Below are positions 1 to 6,408 of a stretch of 6,834 nt of DNA, piece by piece. The stretch is from an uncultured Rhodospirillales bacterium. GTDB lineage: Bacteria > Pseudomonadota > Alphaproteobacteria > Acetobacterales > Acetobacteraceae. The stretch covers positions 1 to 6,834 of the forward strand of contig CAIYPH010000825.1 in NCBI GenBank assembly GCA_903928045.1, given 5' to 3'. Each line of letters starts with the position of its first letter. Positions within the stretch are counted from its first letter, which is position 1. Below the pieces are notes generated by a model. The model was not told the DNA's origin. It made no database searches and was given only the letters and a program-made list of their open reading frames with translations. The position numbers and the translations under genes are program-made.

Positions 1-862
1 CGACATTCAGGACCGCATCGCCGCCGCCATTGGCCACACGCTGGCGCCGCACATCAACGCGAGCGAATTGCGCCGCAGCCGGACGCAGCGGACGGAGGAT
101 CTCGGCGACTACCACCTGATGCTGCGTGCCCGGGCACTGATGAACCAGTTGGAACCAGTCAGTTTCGCGGAGGCCGGAACGCTCCTGCAAGCCGCCGCCG
201 CCCGCAGCGGCTTCGGCAGCTTGTTTGCGACACTGGCCGATTGGCACAGCCTGCGCATTTTCCAGGGCTTGTCGCCGGATCGCGGCGCCGATACCGGCGC
301 CATGTTCGCCGCCCTGCGCCAGGCCCTTACGCTCGACCCCGGCCACGCCCGCGCCAAGGCGCAGCTCGGGCACAACCTGACGATGACCGCAGCCCGCCAC
401 GATGAAGCGCTCGGCCTGTTCGCCGAAGCGCTGGCCGATGCCCCTAGCGATGCGGAAGTCCAGGGCTGGAGCACGCCGACGCTGGTCTATTCCGGCCAGG
501 CGGCGGAGGCGGTCCGCCGGGCCGAATGGGCGATGCGGCTGTCTCCGCGCGATCCGTTCCTGTTCCGCTATCAGAGCATGCGCGCGCTCGCCCATTACGC
601 GGCCGGCGATTTGGAGGAGGCGGCCCATTGGGCCCGCGTCTCCGAGGCGACAAACCCGCGCTATCTGGTCACGCTCCGCCTTCTCGCGGCCGCCTGCATC
701 GGGCTCGGACGCACCGGCGAAGCCCGCGACGCGGTGGGCCGGCACGCTGTGCTCGAGCCCGGACTGCGCGTCAGCAGGATCGGGCTCGACCGCTATTGCC
801 GCGACCAGACGCTGCGCAAACGCTGGACGCAGGACCTCATCGCGGCGGGTTTGCCGGAGTAA
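1..862 (+). CDS. TPR-repeat C-terminal part of a cyclase- or regulator-type protein, 5' partial
   Basis: The reading frame is open from base 2 to the TAA at 860-862 (286 codons), so the gene begins before the window; the in-frame TTG at 68 is internal, not a start. The first ~50 residues (DIQDRIAAAI..., then a Tyr-x-x-x-LRAR stretch) match, from memory, the linker between a TolB-like N-terminal region and the TPR array in class III adenylate/guanylate cyclases and winged-helix regulators of alphaproteobacteria. The rest is helical and Ala/Leu-rich with TPR-like pairs (for example ALTLDPGHARAKAQLG, and AEWAMRLSPRDPFLF preceding a second helix). It ends in AGLPE, a common ending for these proteins. 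The N-terminal output domain is out of view, so cyclase and DNA-binding regulator cannot be separated. It lies 24 bases upstream of the PAP2-like gene on the same strand, which suggests co-transcription or a regulator with its target. Confidence 0.8.
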   Translation, partial: DIQDRIAAAIGHTLAPHINASELRRSRTQRTEDLGDYHLMLRARALMNQLEPVSFAEAGTLLQAAAARSGFGSLFATLADWHSLRIFQGLSPDRGADTGAMFAALRQALTLDPGHARAKAQLGHNLTMTAARHDEALGLFAEALADAPSDAEVQGWSTPTLVYSGQAAEAVRRAEWAMRLSPRDPFLFRYQSMRALAHYAAGDLEEAAHWARVSEATNPRYLVTLRLLAAACIGLGRTGEARDAVGRHAVLEPGLRVSRIGLDRYCRDQTLRKRWTQDLIAAGLPE

Positions 863-886
863 AACACTCAACAGGGGACAATCAGG

Positions 887-1861
887 ATGGATGGCTCACG
901 GCCTTGGACGACGACCGGTATCGGCAACATTGGCAATATCGGGAATATTGGGAACATCGGGAATATCGGCAATATCGGCGCCTCCGGGCTGACGCTGGCT
1001 CCGATGGCGGTGCCGCTCTCTGATCCCCTGGAGGTCCCCAATGCGGGTGGCACGGCGGTGTTCCTTGCCTTGCTGCCGCCTGATGGCACACCACCGACTG
1101 ATGATTTTTTCCCTGACGCCTGGTGGGACCCATCCCTGCGCGCACAACTTGTGCTTGCCGAGTTTGCCATCAAAAAGGGCGCGGAGTGCATGCCCGACCT
1201 AAAGAGCACTCCACCCGGCTCTCCCCTGCTCCAGCCTCCCAACAACAGCGAAGCGAACTTACGCAGGCAGCTCGAAATTCTCCTGACCGACCGTAGCCTG
1301 CATCGCGACGCCCGAGCGCCCGAGATCATCGCTCAGGCGGCGAATTTCATGCCTTATTTCGACGTCCTGCTCTGCACCGGCAATGGCCGCCGGCCGTTCA
1401 CCACGGCGCTCCTGCAAGTGGGTGCGGCCATCGGGCAGATGGTCGGGATCTACTATAAGAATCTCTACAAGCGCCCCCGTCCGGCCCAGATTTACCCGGC
1501 ATTGATGACGGTGGTTCCAACCCCGGCCCACCCGTCATATCCCAACAACCACGCTTTCCAGAGCATGCTGGCGGGCTTGTGCGTCAAGGCCGCGTTGCCG
1601 GATCCCGTCAACAAGGCGCTTGGCCCGGTACTGGATGCCATGGCCAAGCGAATCGGCGAGAACCGCGAAATTGCTGGCGTGCATTTTCATGATGACACGT
1701 GTGCCGGCCAGAAGCTGGCGGCTTCGGTGTTTGAGAAGCTCACAGACCTACCAACGTTCACGGCGCTGTGCCGATCGGCCAAATCCGAATGGCCCGAATG
1801 GGGCGCAACCCGCAGCGGTATCGACGTCAGCGCGCCCGCCGAAGTAAAGGTCGCTTCCTGA
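887..1861 (+). CDS. PAP2 / vanadium-haloperoxidase-like protein with N-terminal NIG repeat
   Basis: 324 residues with the three-part signature of the PAP2/vanadium haloperoxidase superfamily. Motif 1 (K-x6-RP) is K191...R198-P199. Motif 2, normally P-S-G-H, is P219-N220-N221-H222, preceded by HPSY (215-218). Motif 3 (SR-x5-H-x3-D) is N259-R260...H266...D270. Family members hold phosphate or vanadate with the K/R/R/H set and use the two His for catalysis; all of these are present, but the Ser-Gly of motif 2 is Asn-Asn and the Ser of motif 3 is Asn. Residues 11-31 are GIG plus six NIG triplets. I see no signal peptide and no clear membrane helices, so it resembles soluble haloperoxidase-like members more than membrane lipid phosphatases. 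ATG 887 has an AGGGG Shine-Dalgarno at 873-877, 9 bases upstream. The TGA ends one base before the next gene. The substrate is unknown; phosphatase, haloperoxidase or a non-catalytic binder are all possible. Confidence 0.85.
   Translation: MDGSRPWTTTGIGNIGNIGNIGNIGNIGNIGASGLTLAPMAVPLSDPLEVPNAGGTAVFLALLPPDGTPPTDDFFPDAWWDPSLRAQLVLAEFAIKKGAECMPDLKSTPPGSPLLQPPNNSEANLRRQLEILLTDRSLHRDARAPEIIAQAANFMPYFDVLLCTGNGRRPFTTALLQVGAAIGQMVGIYYKNLYKRPRPAQIYPALMTVVPTPAHPSYPNNHAFQSMLAGLCVKAALPDPVNKALGPVLDAMAKRIGENREIAGVHFHDDTCAGQKLAASVFEKLTDLPTFTALCRSAKSEWPEWGATRSGIDVSAPAEVKVAS
917..979 (+). repeat. 9-bp tandem repeat, 7 units, coding for (G/N)IG
   Basis: Seven consecutive 9-base units of the form (aat/aac)(atc/att)(ggc/ggg), the first being ggtatcggc. 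They encode GIG then six NIG triplets within the PAP2-like protein. Units differ mainly at third codon positions (atc/att, ggc/ggg, aat/aac), so the protein repeat is better conserved than the DNA, which suggests selection on the peptide rather than a very recent slippage event. Copy-number change would stay in frame. Confidence 0.9.
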
Positions 1862-1862
1862 C

Positions 1863-2945
1863 ATGCCGCGCATGAGCCCCAGTGCGGGAGGCGGATACCC
1901 CGCGCGGCTCGGGGCGATAATGCCGCTGGGGTTTACACTCCCAGCCGGGGAAAGAGTGACTGACGACGTCACAAGGCCCGCGAACCTACCGAAGACCGCA
2001 CCACCCCTGCTGGACAACGGATTGACGTGGCCAGTCCGCTCGCAGGGTGCCACCATGTTGTGCACCGCCTACACCGTGGCAGCGTGCCTTGAGCTGGATC
2101 GAATCAACCGCTGTCCAGGCCTGCGTAAGGGTGAGGTCCCCCGCTACTCAGCGGGCTTCCTTTATTGGGGCATGAGCACATGCGGCGACTCCACACAGGA
2201 GGGATGGTCGACCGGAGGCCGGACGTTCGACGACGCTGTCAAGGCACTCGCCGAGGCCGGCATGTGCGACTTCGCCGATTTCGGCGCCCTCGCCGCAGAA
2301 GACCCGGATTTTGCGAACAAGCTGACGCCTGCGCAAAAAGCGACCTGCCCGGATGGATGGGGTGGCGGCCCACCCCGCCTGGAAGCACAGCAGGCCGGCA
2401 GGGTTTGGGCAAAAGCGTGGAGGGATCGGTTCGGGTCTTCTCGCCCCGATGAGGAGCCATGCTGCGAAACAGTGCCACCCGACAAATGGGCGACACTCGA
2501 CGCATCAGTGCCGGTCTTCCGATGGGCTCACGAATTCATTATCGCCGAACTGATCGCAGGGCGGCCCGTCGGCCTGGCATTCCCAAACTTCATTGGCCCA
2601 GACGTCCCTCATCTATGGATCAGCGCCGGCAGCGACCCGAACGGCACACTTGTCTTCCCGAAGGTGTCCACGGCAAAATCGTACAGTGGAGGACATGCCG
2701 TCTGCATCACCGGGTTGGAACTGGACGATCAGGTCCCGGGCGGCGGCTGGTTCCGTTTCAGGAACAGCCTTGGTGCCGGGTGGGGAGACAAGGGATATGG
2801 CCGGGTCGCTATCTTCGATGCCTGCCACTATTGCTGGAGCATCTTCGCCCTCCCGGGGGAGCGGGGTCCGTGGGGTCAAGAACTCCACCGCAAGAGCAGC
2901 GAAGAGGCAGTTATTTACCAACGTGGCCAGAAGAACGTTCCATAA
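1863..2945 (+). CDS. Papain-like (C1 family) cysteine protease homologue
   Basis: 360 residues with the papain catalytic set in order. Q61 (oxyanion hole) and C67 (nucleophile) lie in VRSQGATMLCTAYTVAACLE, aligning with the usual VRDQGxCGSCWAF. H278 lies in SGGHAVCITG, and N301 in FRNSLGAGWGDKGYG. Unusual points: the Trp after the catalytic Cys is T68, the Trp of NSWG is L303, and the Cys of the conserved first disulfide is T64. There are 11 Cys in all, including C200-C201. I see no signal peptide, and the ~55 residues before the catalytic region are too short for a standard I29 inhibitory prodomain, so a cytoplasmic or processing-type role is more likely than secreted digestion (inference). 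ATG 1863 is one base after the upstream stop, suggesting translational coupling; a weak AAAGG lies at 1846-1850. M4 (1872) and M20 (1920) are alternative starts. The substrate is unknown; the adjacent PAP2-like protein or a product linked to it is an untested possibility. Confidence 0.85.
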   Translation: MPRMSPSAGGGYPARLGAIMPLGFTLPAGERVTDDVTRPANLPKTAPPLLDNGLTWPVRSQGATMLCTAYTVAACLELDRINRCPGLRKGEVPRYSAGFLYWGMSTCGDSTQEGWSTGGRTFDDAVKALAEAGMCDFADFGALAAEDPDFANKLTPAQKATCPDGWGGGPPRLEAQQAGRVWAKAWRDRFGSSRPDEEPCCETVPPDKWATLDASVPVFRWAHEFIIAELIAGRPVGLAFPNFIGPDVPHLWISAGSDPNGTLVFPKVSTAKSYSGGHAVCITGLELDDQVPGGGWFRFRNSLGAGWGDKGYGRVAIFDACHYCWSIFALPGERGPWGQELHRKSSEEAVIYQRGQKNVP

Positions 2946-3060
2946 CGTGAAGACGGGGGTGCGTACGACTTCGTGCGCCCGAGGCCGGACGCCCTCCCCG
3001 ATTGCCCCCTACCTCACTCACCTTCTACACTTGCGCGACCAACAGACATGAGCCTCCGCC

Positions 3061-3924
3061 ATGCATATCATCCCCATTCTGGTTCCCTACGCCGGTGATG
3101 TTGCCCGTTGGGGGGCGGCCAAGGGGCCCGCGGCGATGATGGCGGGGGGGTTGGCGGATGCGTTGCGGGGGCGTGGGCATCGTGTTGGGGAGGCGGTTGA
3201 GATTGTGTTTCCGCGGGAGCGGCGGACGCGGGATCCGGTCAGTAATCTTGGAGTTATCGCCGGTATGGTCTCGGACGCCGTGGCTGATGCCATTGGGCGG
3301 GAGGCTATGCCGGTTGTGCTGCAAGGGAATTGCACGCAGGCGGTTGGGCCGGCGGGCGGGGTGGCGAAGGCGTGTGGGGGGGCGGGGATCGCCTGGTATG
3401 ATGCGCATGGCGACATGCACACATTGGCGACCACCGGGACCGGACTGCTCGGCGGGATGCCCTATGCCGTTTGCCTCGGCTGGGAATTCGCCGACTGGCG
3501 GGAGGCCGCGGGGCTCGCTTCGCCCGTGCGGGCCGAGGCCGCCGCGTTGATCGGGGCATCCGACCTCGATGCCGAAGAGGAACACGCCCTCGACACCCAC
3601 CCCATCGCCCGGCTTGACGCCGATGCCATGGGGGCCGACGCCGGTAGCCGGACCACCGCCCTGCTCGCGCCGCGCGCCGGCGCCGCGCCGGGGTGGTATA
3701 TGCATATCGACCTCGACGTCGCCGGGCCTGACGAACTGCCCGGCGCCCTCACCCCCGCCCCCTACTGGCCCAGCCGCGCCGCACTCCTGGCCTCCGTCGC
3801 CGCCGCGGCGCGCGCGGTGCCGCTGCGGTGCCTCGGACTCGCGGCCTATGACCCCTCCGGCGATCCGGAACGGCGGGGGGCGCGGCTGGCGGCGGATCTG
3901 GCGGTGGCGGCTTTGGGGGGGTAG
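3061..3924 (+). CDS. Arginase/ureohydrolase-family protein
   Basis: 287 residues with the arginase-fold metal motifs: G89-N90-C91-T92 where classical enzymes have GDHS, D114-A115-H116-G117-D118 (DAHxD), and D217-L218-D219 followed by ELPG (the DxDxxDPxxxPG region). Known family members bind two Mn ions and hydrolyse guanidino or formimino groups (arginine, agmatine, formiminoglutamate). Here the first ligand His is Cys, which as I recall occurs in an uncharacterised subgroup annotated only as arginase family, and the C-terminal E-x-N-P is A262-Y263-D264-P265, so the guanidino-binding Glu is missing. The substrate should therefore not be assumed to be arginine. The start is well bounded: an in-frame TGA at 3049-3051 precedes ATG 3061. 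No good Shine-Dalgarno is visible. A weak promoter-like pair (TTGCCC 3002-3007, TACACT 3026-3031, spacer 18) lies upstream. Roughly the first 120 codons favour G-ending codons and the rest C-ending codons. Confidence 0.85.
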   Translation: MHIIPILVPYAGDVARWGAAKGPAAMMAGGLADALRGRGHRVGEAVEIVFPRERRTRDPVSNLGVIAGMVSDAVADAIGREAMPVVLQGNCTQAVGPAGGVAKACGGAGIAWYDAHGDMHTLATTGTGLLGGMPYAVCLGWEFADWREAAGLASPVRAEAAALIGASDLDAEEEHALDTHPIARLDADAMGADAGSRTTALLAPRAGAAPGWYMHIDLDVAGPDELPGALTPAPYWPSRAALLASVAAAARAVPLRCLGLAAYDPSGDPERRGARLAADLAVAALGG

Positions 3925-3951
3925 GGGGTGTCGGCGCGGGCGGGTGGTTTG

Positions 3952-4422
3952 TTAAATAATCGTAACTATTAGGGCGTGGGTATGCCTGTTCGTCAAGCAA
4001 CTCATTTTTGAGAAAGATGGCGTTACAGGGTGGGTTCGCGCCAGACTTGGCGTATTTATGGGCGCGCGGTGCCAGGGCGTTGCGGATTGGGGCGGTTGCG
4101 GCGCGGGGCGCGCGCTCGGGTTTTGGCGCGCGGGTTGCGCGCGCGGAGTCCGGGTGTCCGCGGAAGCCGGGCGGGAGGGGCGGCGCGACGGTTTGCGGGT
4201 GGGGTGCGCCGGAACAAGCTCACCGGCGGCGTGGCGTTCCAGCAGTTCGGCGAACTGGGCCATCGTCGCCTCGATGTACTGCCACATCTCCAGCTCCGCC
4301 CTGCGCTTCGCGGACCCGGGCAGAATCCGGGCGAGCAGCGTGGCGAACCAGAGCGCGAGCGCGCTCAGGCGCCGTGCCATCGCGGCGGCGTCCAGGACGG
4401 AGGAGGGGGCGGGTTTGTTCAT
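3952..4422 (-). CDS. Small hypothetical protein with Pro/Arg-rich tail
   Basis: I do not recognise a named family. From ATG 4422 the product is 156 residues. Residues ~13-34 form a hydrophobic/amphipathic helix (ARRLSALALWFATLLARI), residues ~36-67 a charged helix (RRAELEMWQYIEATMAQF...), and residues ~71-130 a low-complexity Pro/Arg/Ala/Ser tail. The combination suggests a small membrane-associated or nucleic-acid-associated protein, but the function is not inferable. An in-frame TTG at 4458 would add 12 residues, but it is itself the first three bases of a consensus -35 box, so ATG 4422 is preferred; M15 (ATG 4380) is another option. No Shine-Dalgarno precedes ATG 4422, consistent with a leaderless message. 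The gene converges on the arginase-family gene with 27 bases between stop codons. It is real rather than a shadow because nothing else explains the strand and a strong promoter reads into it. Confidence 0.65.
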   Translation of the reverse strand: MNKPAPSSVLDAAAMARRLSALALWFATLLARILPGSAKRRAELEMWQYIEATMAQFAELLERHAAGELVPAHPTRKPSRRPSRPASADTRTPRAQPARQNPSARPAPQPPQSATPWHRAPINTPSLARTHPVTPSFSKMSCLTNRHTHALIVTII

Positions 4423-4429
4423 GCGACGC

Positions 4430-4458
4430 GTTATAGCGCCGGCGCCCCAAAATGTCAA
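4430..4458 (-). promoter_or_regulatory. Near-consensus sigma70 promoter, probably leaderless
   Basis: On the minus strand a perfect TTGACA (4458-4453) is followed by a 17-base spacer and TATAAC (4435-4430), five of six bases matching TATAAT. The ATG of the small hypothetical gene starts at 4422, 7 bases beyond the -10 box, so transcription should begin at or about one base before the start codon. Confidence 0.75.
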
Positions 4459-4546
4459 ACATAAAAACGCGAAGTTAGTAAATATTTCACCTCATGCCCC
4501 CACCCCCCTGTCTCCAGGAGGCGTAAGCCAACGGCATGAAACGGAT

Positions 4547-4585
4547 AAAAAAGTTTTTTTGGTTCTTTTTGTTCACAAAAAGAAC
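4547..4585 (-). terminator. AT-rich palindromic terminator after the alcohol dehydrogenase gene
   Basis: Reading on the minus strand, 10 bases after the dehydrogenase stop codon, a perfect 10-bp stem (GTTCTTTTTG / CAAAAAGAAC, 4585-4562) closes a 4-base loop. It is followed by A7-C-T6 (4560-4547), which gives a run of U. The perfect stem and U-run fit an intrinsic terminator. The stem is AT-rich in a GC-rich genome, which is unusual. The rest of the 4459-4594 intergenic stretch shows nothing else I can name. Confidence 0.75.
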
Positions 4586-4594
4586 ACCTTAACC

Positions 4595-5725
4595 CTACCC
4601 ATTCGGCCGCAAAATCTGCCGCAGCACGCTCCCATCCGCGAGCCGGTCGAACCCCGCATTGATGCCTTCCAGCGGCAGGTAGCCGCTTTTCAGCCGATCG
4701 ACCGGCAGTTTGCCGCGGCGGTAAAGGGCGAGGAGGCGGGGGATGTCGCGTTCGGCGACGCAGCTGCCCATGTAGCTGCCGCGGATTTCGCGTTCGCTGC
4801 TGACGAGATCGGCGTGGAGGTAGGCGTGGCGGGATTTGCCGTCGGGCAGGCCGGCGCAGACGACGCAGCCGCCGAGGCCGGTCATGGCGTAGGCGAGTTC
4901 GACGGCCTTCATCACGCCGGCGGCCTCCACGACCTTGTCGAGCCCGCCGGAGGTGGCGGCGCGGACCTGGTCGGCGCAGGCGGGGTCGGTGGCGAGGAAG
5001 GTGTCGGTGGCGCCCCATTGGCGGGCGAGGGCGAGTTTTTCGGGGCTGGCATCGACGCAGACGATGCGCCCGGCGCCGGCGGAGACGGCGGCGAAGAGGG
5101 CGTTCATGCCGACGCCGCCGAGGCCGACGATGCCGATATCCTCGCCGGCCTTGAGGCCAGCCGTGTTGATGACGGCGCCGGCCCCGGTCATCACGGCGCA
5201 GCCGAAGATCGCGGCGTCATCGAGGGGGATGTCCTGGTCGATCTTGACGGCCGAGCGGCGGTCGATGACGGCGAATTGGGCGAAGAGGGAGAGGCCGCTG
5301 CCGTGGTTGATGGGCTTGCCGTCCTGGAAGAGGCGGCGGGTGCCGGACCTGAGGGTGCCGGCGGCACGGGCGGCGTTGCCGGCGGGGCAGATATTGGGGC
5401 GGCCGGCGACGCAGTAGCGGCAAACTCCGCAGGAGGCGGCGAAGACGGTGATGACGTGATCGCCGGGCTTGAGGTCGGCGACGCCCGCGCCGATGTCGCG
5501 CACGATGCCGGCGCCTTCATGGCCGATGATGACGGGGAGCGGCCGCGGGCGGAGGCCTTCGATGGCGGAGAGGTCGGAATGGCAGAGGCCGGCGGCGGCC
5601 ACCTCGATCAGCACTTCGCCGGGGCCGGGGGGCAGCAGGTCGACCTCCTCGATCGACATGGCGATGGACTGCGCATAGGGCCGCGGCCGGCCCTGTTCGC
5701 GGAGAATGGCGGCCTTCATGCGCAT
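4595..5725 (-). CDS. Zn-dependent alcohol dehydrogenase (MDR family, class III-like)
   Basis: 376 residues, full length for a zinc-dependent medium-chain dehydrogenase. Catalytic-zinc ligands are C48 (CHSD), H69 (GHEGAG) and C176 (FGCAVMTGAGA). The structural-zinc lobe is C99, C102, C105 and C113. The Rossmann fold has GLGGVG at 201-206, and D225 ends the second strand (VCVDAS), which predicts NAD+ over NADP+. The enzyme interconverts alcohols and aldehydes; overall similarity is to the class III/AdhC-type group, but the alcohol or thiol-adduct substrate cannot be read from the sequence. ATG 5725 has AAGGA at 5738-5734, 8 bases upstream, and is favoured over the ATG two codons later. It begins 23 bases after the MORN gene's stop on the same strand, with no room for an ordinary promoter between, so it is probably in an operon with the MORN and hydrolase genes. 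A palindromic terminator lies just downstream. Confidence 0.93.
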   Translation of the reverse strand: MRMKAAILREQGRPRPYAQSIAMSIEEVDLLPPGPGEVLIEVAAAGLCHSDLSAIEGLRPRPLPVIIGHEGAGIVRDIGAGVADLKPGDHVITVFAASCGVCRYCVAGRPNICPAGNAARAAGTLRSGTRRLFQDGKPINHGSGLSLFAQFAVIDRRSAVKIDQDIPLDDAAIFGCAVMTGAGAVINTAGLKAGEDIGIVGLGGVGMNALFAAVSAGAGRIVCVDASPEKLALARQWGATDTFLATDPACADQVRAATSGGLDKVVEAAGVMKAVELAYAMTGLGGCVVCAGLPDGKSRHAYLHADLVSSEREIRGSYMGSCVAERDIPRLLALYRRGKLPVDRLKSGYLPLEGINAGFDRLADGSVLRQILRPNG

Positions 5726-5748
5726 CGCGGTGATCCTTTTTTGATCGG

Positions 5749-6408
5749 TTATGGGCAGGCCGAGGGGCTGACGCCGAAGGCCACCTTGTTTTTGCCGTCG
5801 TTGAAGCAGCCGGCTTTCCAGGTGCCGTTGACGGTGCCGGCGGGGTCGGTGAGGGTCCCCTGCCCTTCCGGCAGCCCTTCCTTCAGGGCGCCCTCGTATT
5901 TGCGGCCGTCGGACAGCACCAGCATGCCTTTGCCGGTCATGGCATCATCGAGGAAATCGCCATCGTAGCGGTCGCCGTTCATGGTGGAGAGCAGGCCGCG
6001 GCCGTTCTTGCGGCCGGCCTTCCAGGCGCCGTCGTAGCGCACGCCGGGCTCGACCATGACGCCCTTGCCGTCGAAATCGTCGTCCTTGAAGTCGCCCTCG
6101 TAGGAGGTGTTGAGGGAGAAGACGTATTTGCCGCGGCCGTTGAGGTGGCCGTCACGCATCTCGCCCTCGTAGCGCTGCTCGCCTTCGCCGGCGCGCCAGA
6201 CCAGCAGGCCGCGCCCGGAGGCGCGCTTGTTGACGCAAGGGCCCGACCAGGAGGCGGTCTCGTCGGCCGCCGGGGCGCGGTTCCACACGAAGCAGTCATT
6301 GCCCGCCGGGGTCCAGCCGGGTTTGCCGGGGGCGGCGAGCGGGGTTTGTGCCGCGGCCGGGCCGGCGAGCAGGGCCGCCGCCAGCAGGGCGAGCGCCAGG
6401 CGGCTCAT
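5749..6408 (-). CDS. Exported MORN-repeat protein
   Basis: 219 residues. The first 20 form a signal peptide: MSR, a Leu/Ala core, then GPAAA with likely cleavage before Q21; there is no lipobox Cys. Residues ~80-200 hold MORN repeats starting at Y80, Y103, Y125, Y148 and Y171 (22-23 residue period, pattern Y-x-G-x-[FWM]-x-x-[GD]...G-x-G), plus a degenerate copy at N194 and a possible degenerate one near W54. Two Cys pairs outside the core array (C39/C57; C201/C218) could form disulfides in the periplasm. MORN proteins are generally binding or scaffold proteins without catalysis. The same frame is open further upstream to 6615, but that part lies within the hydrolase gene and is Arg/Pro-rich shadow sequence; the signal peptide and the ATGA overlap (6405-6408) with the upstream stop fix the start at 6408. 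The overlap implies translational coupling to the hydrolase. Confidence 0.88.
   Translation of the reverse strand: MSRLALALLAAALLAGPAAAQTPLAAPGKPGWTPAGNDCFVWNRAPAADETASWSGPCVNKRASGRGLLVWRAGEGEQRYEGEMRDGHLNGRGKYVFSLNTSYEGDFKDDDFDGKGVMVEPGVRYDGAWKAGRKNGRGLLSTMNGDRYDGDFLDDAMTGKGMLVLSDGRKYEGALKEGLPEGQGTLTDPAGTVNGTWKAGCFNDGKNKVAFGVSPSACP

Noticed and set aside
68..70. TTG as the start of the TPR protein
   Set aside because: The frame stays open to the window edge and the upstream residues match the same protein family, so the gene is truncated by the window.
402..1023. Overlapping + strand frames over the TPR gene
   Set aside because: Arg-rich translations without domains, in other frames of a supported gene.
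2955..2990. Possible hairpin terminator after the protease gene
   Set aside because: Only a short stem with several G-U pairs (around GGGTGCG / TGCGCCC) and no following T-run.
4058..5968. 636-codon open frame on the + strand
   Set aside because: It lies antisense to the well-supported alcohol dehydrogenase and the small hypothetical gene, and its product is Ala/Gly/Asp-rich low-complexity with no recognisable domain, as expected from the complement of GC-rich coding DNA.
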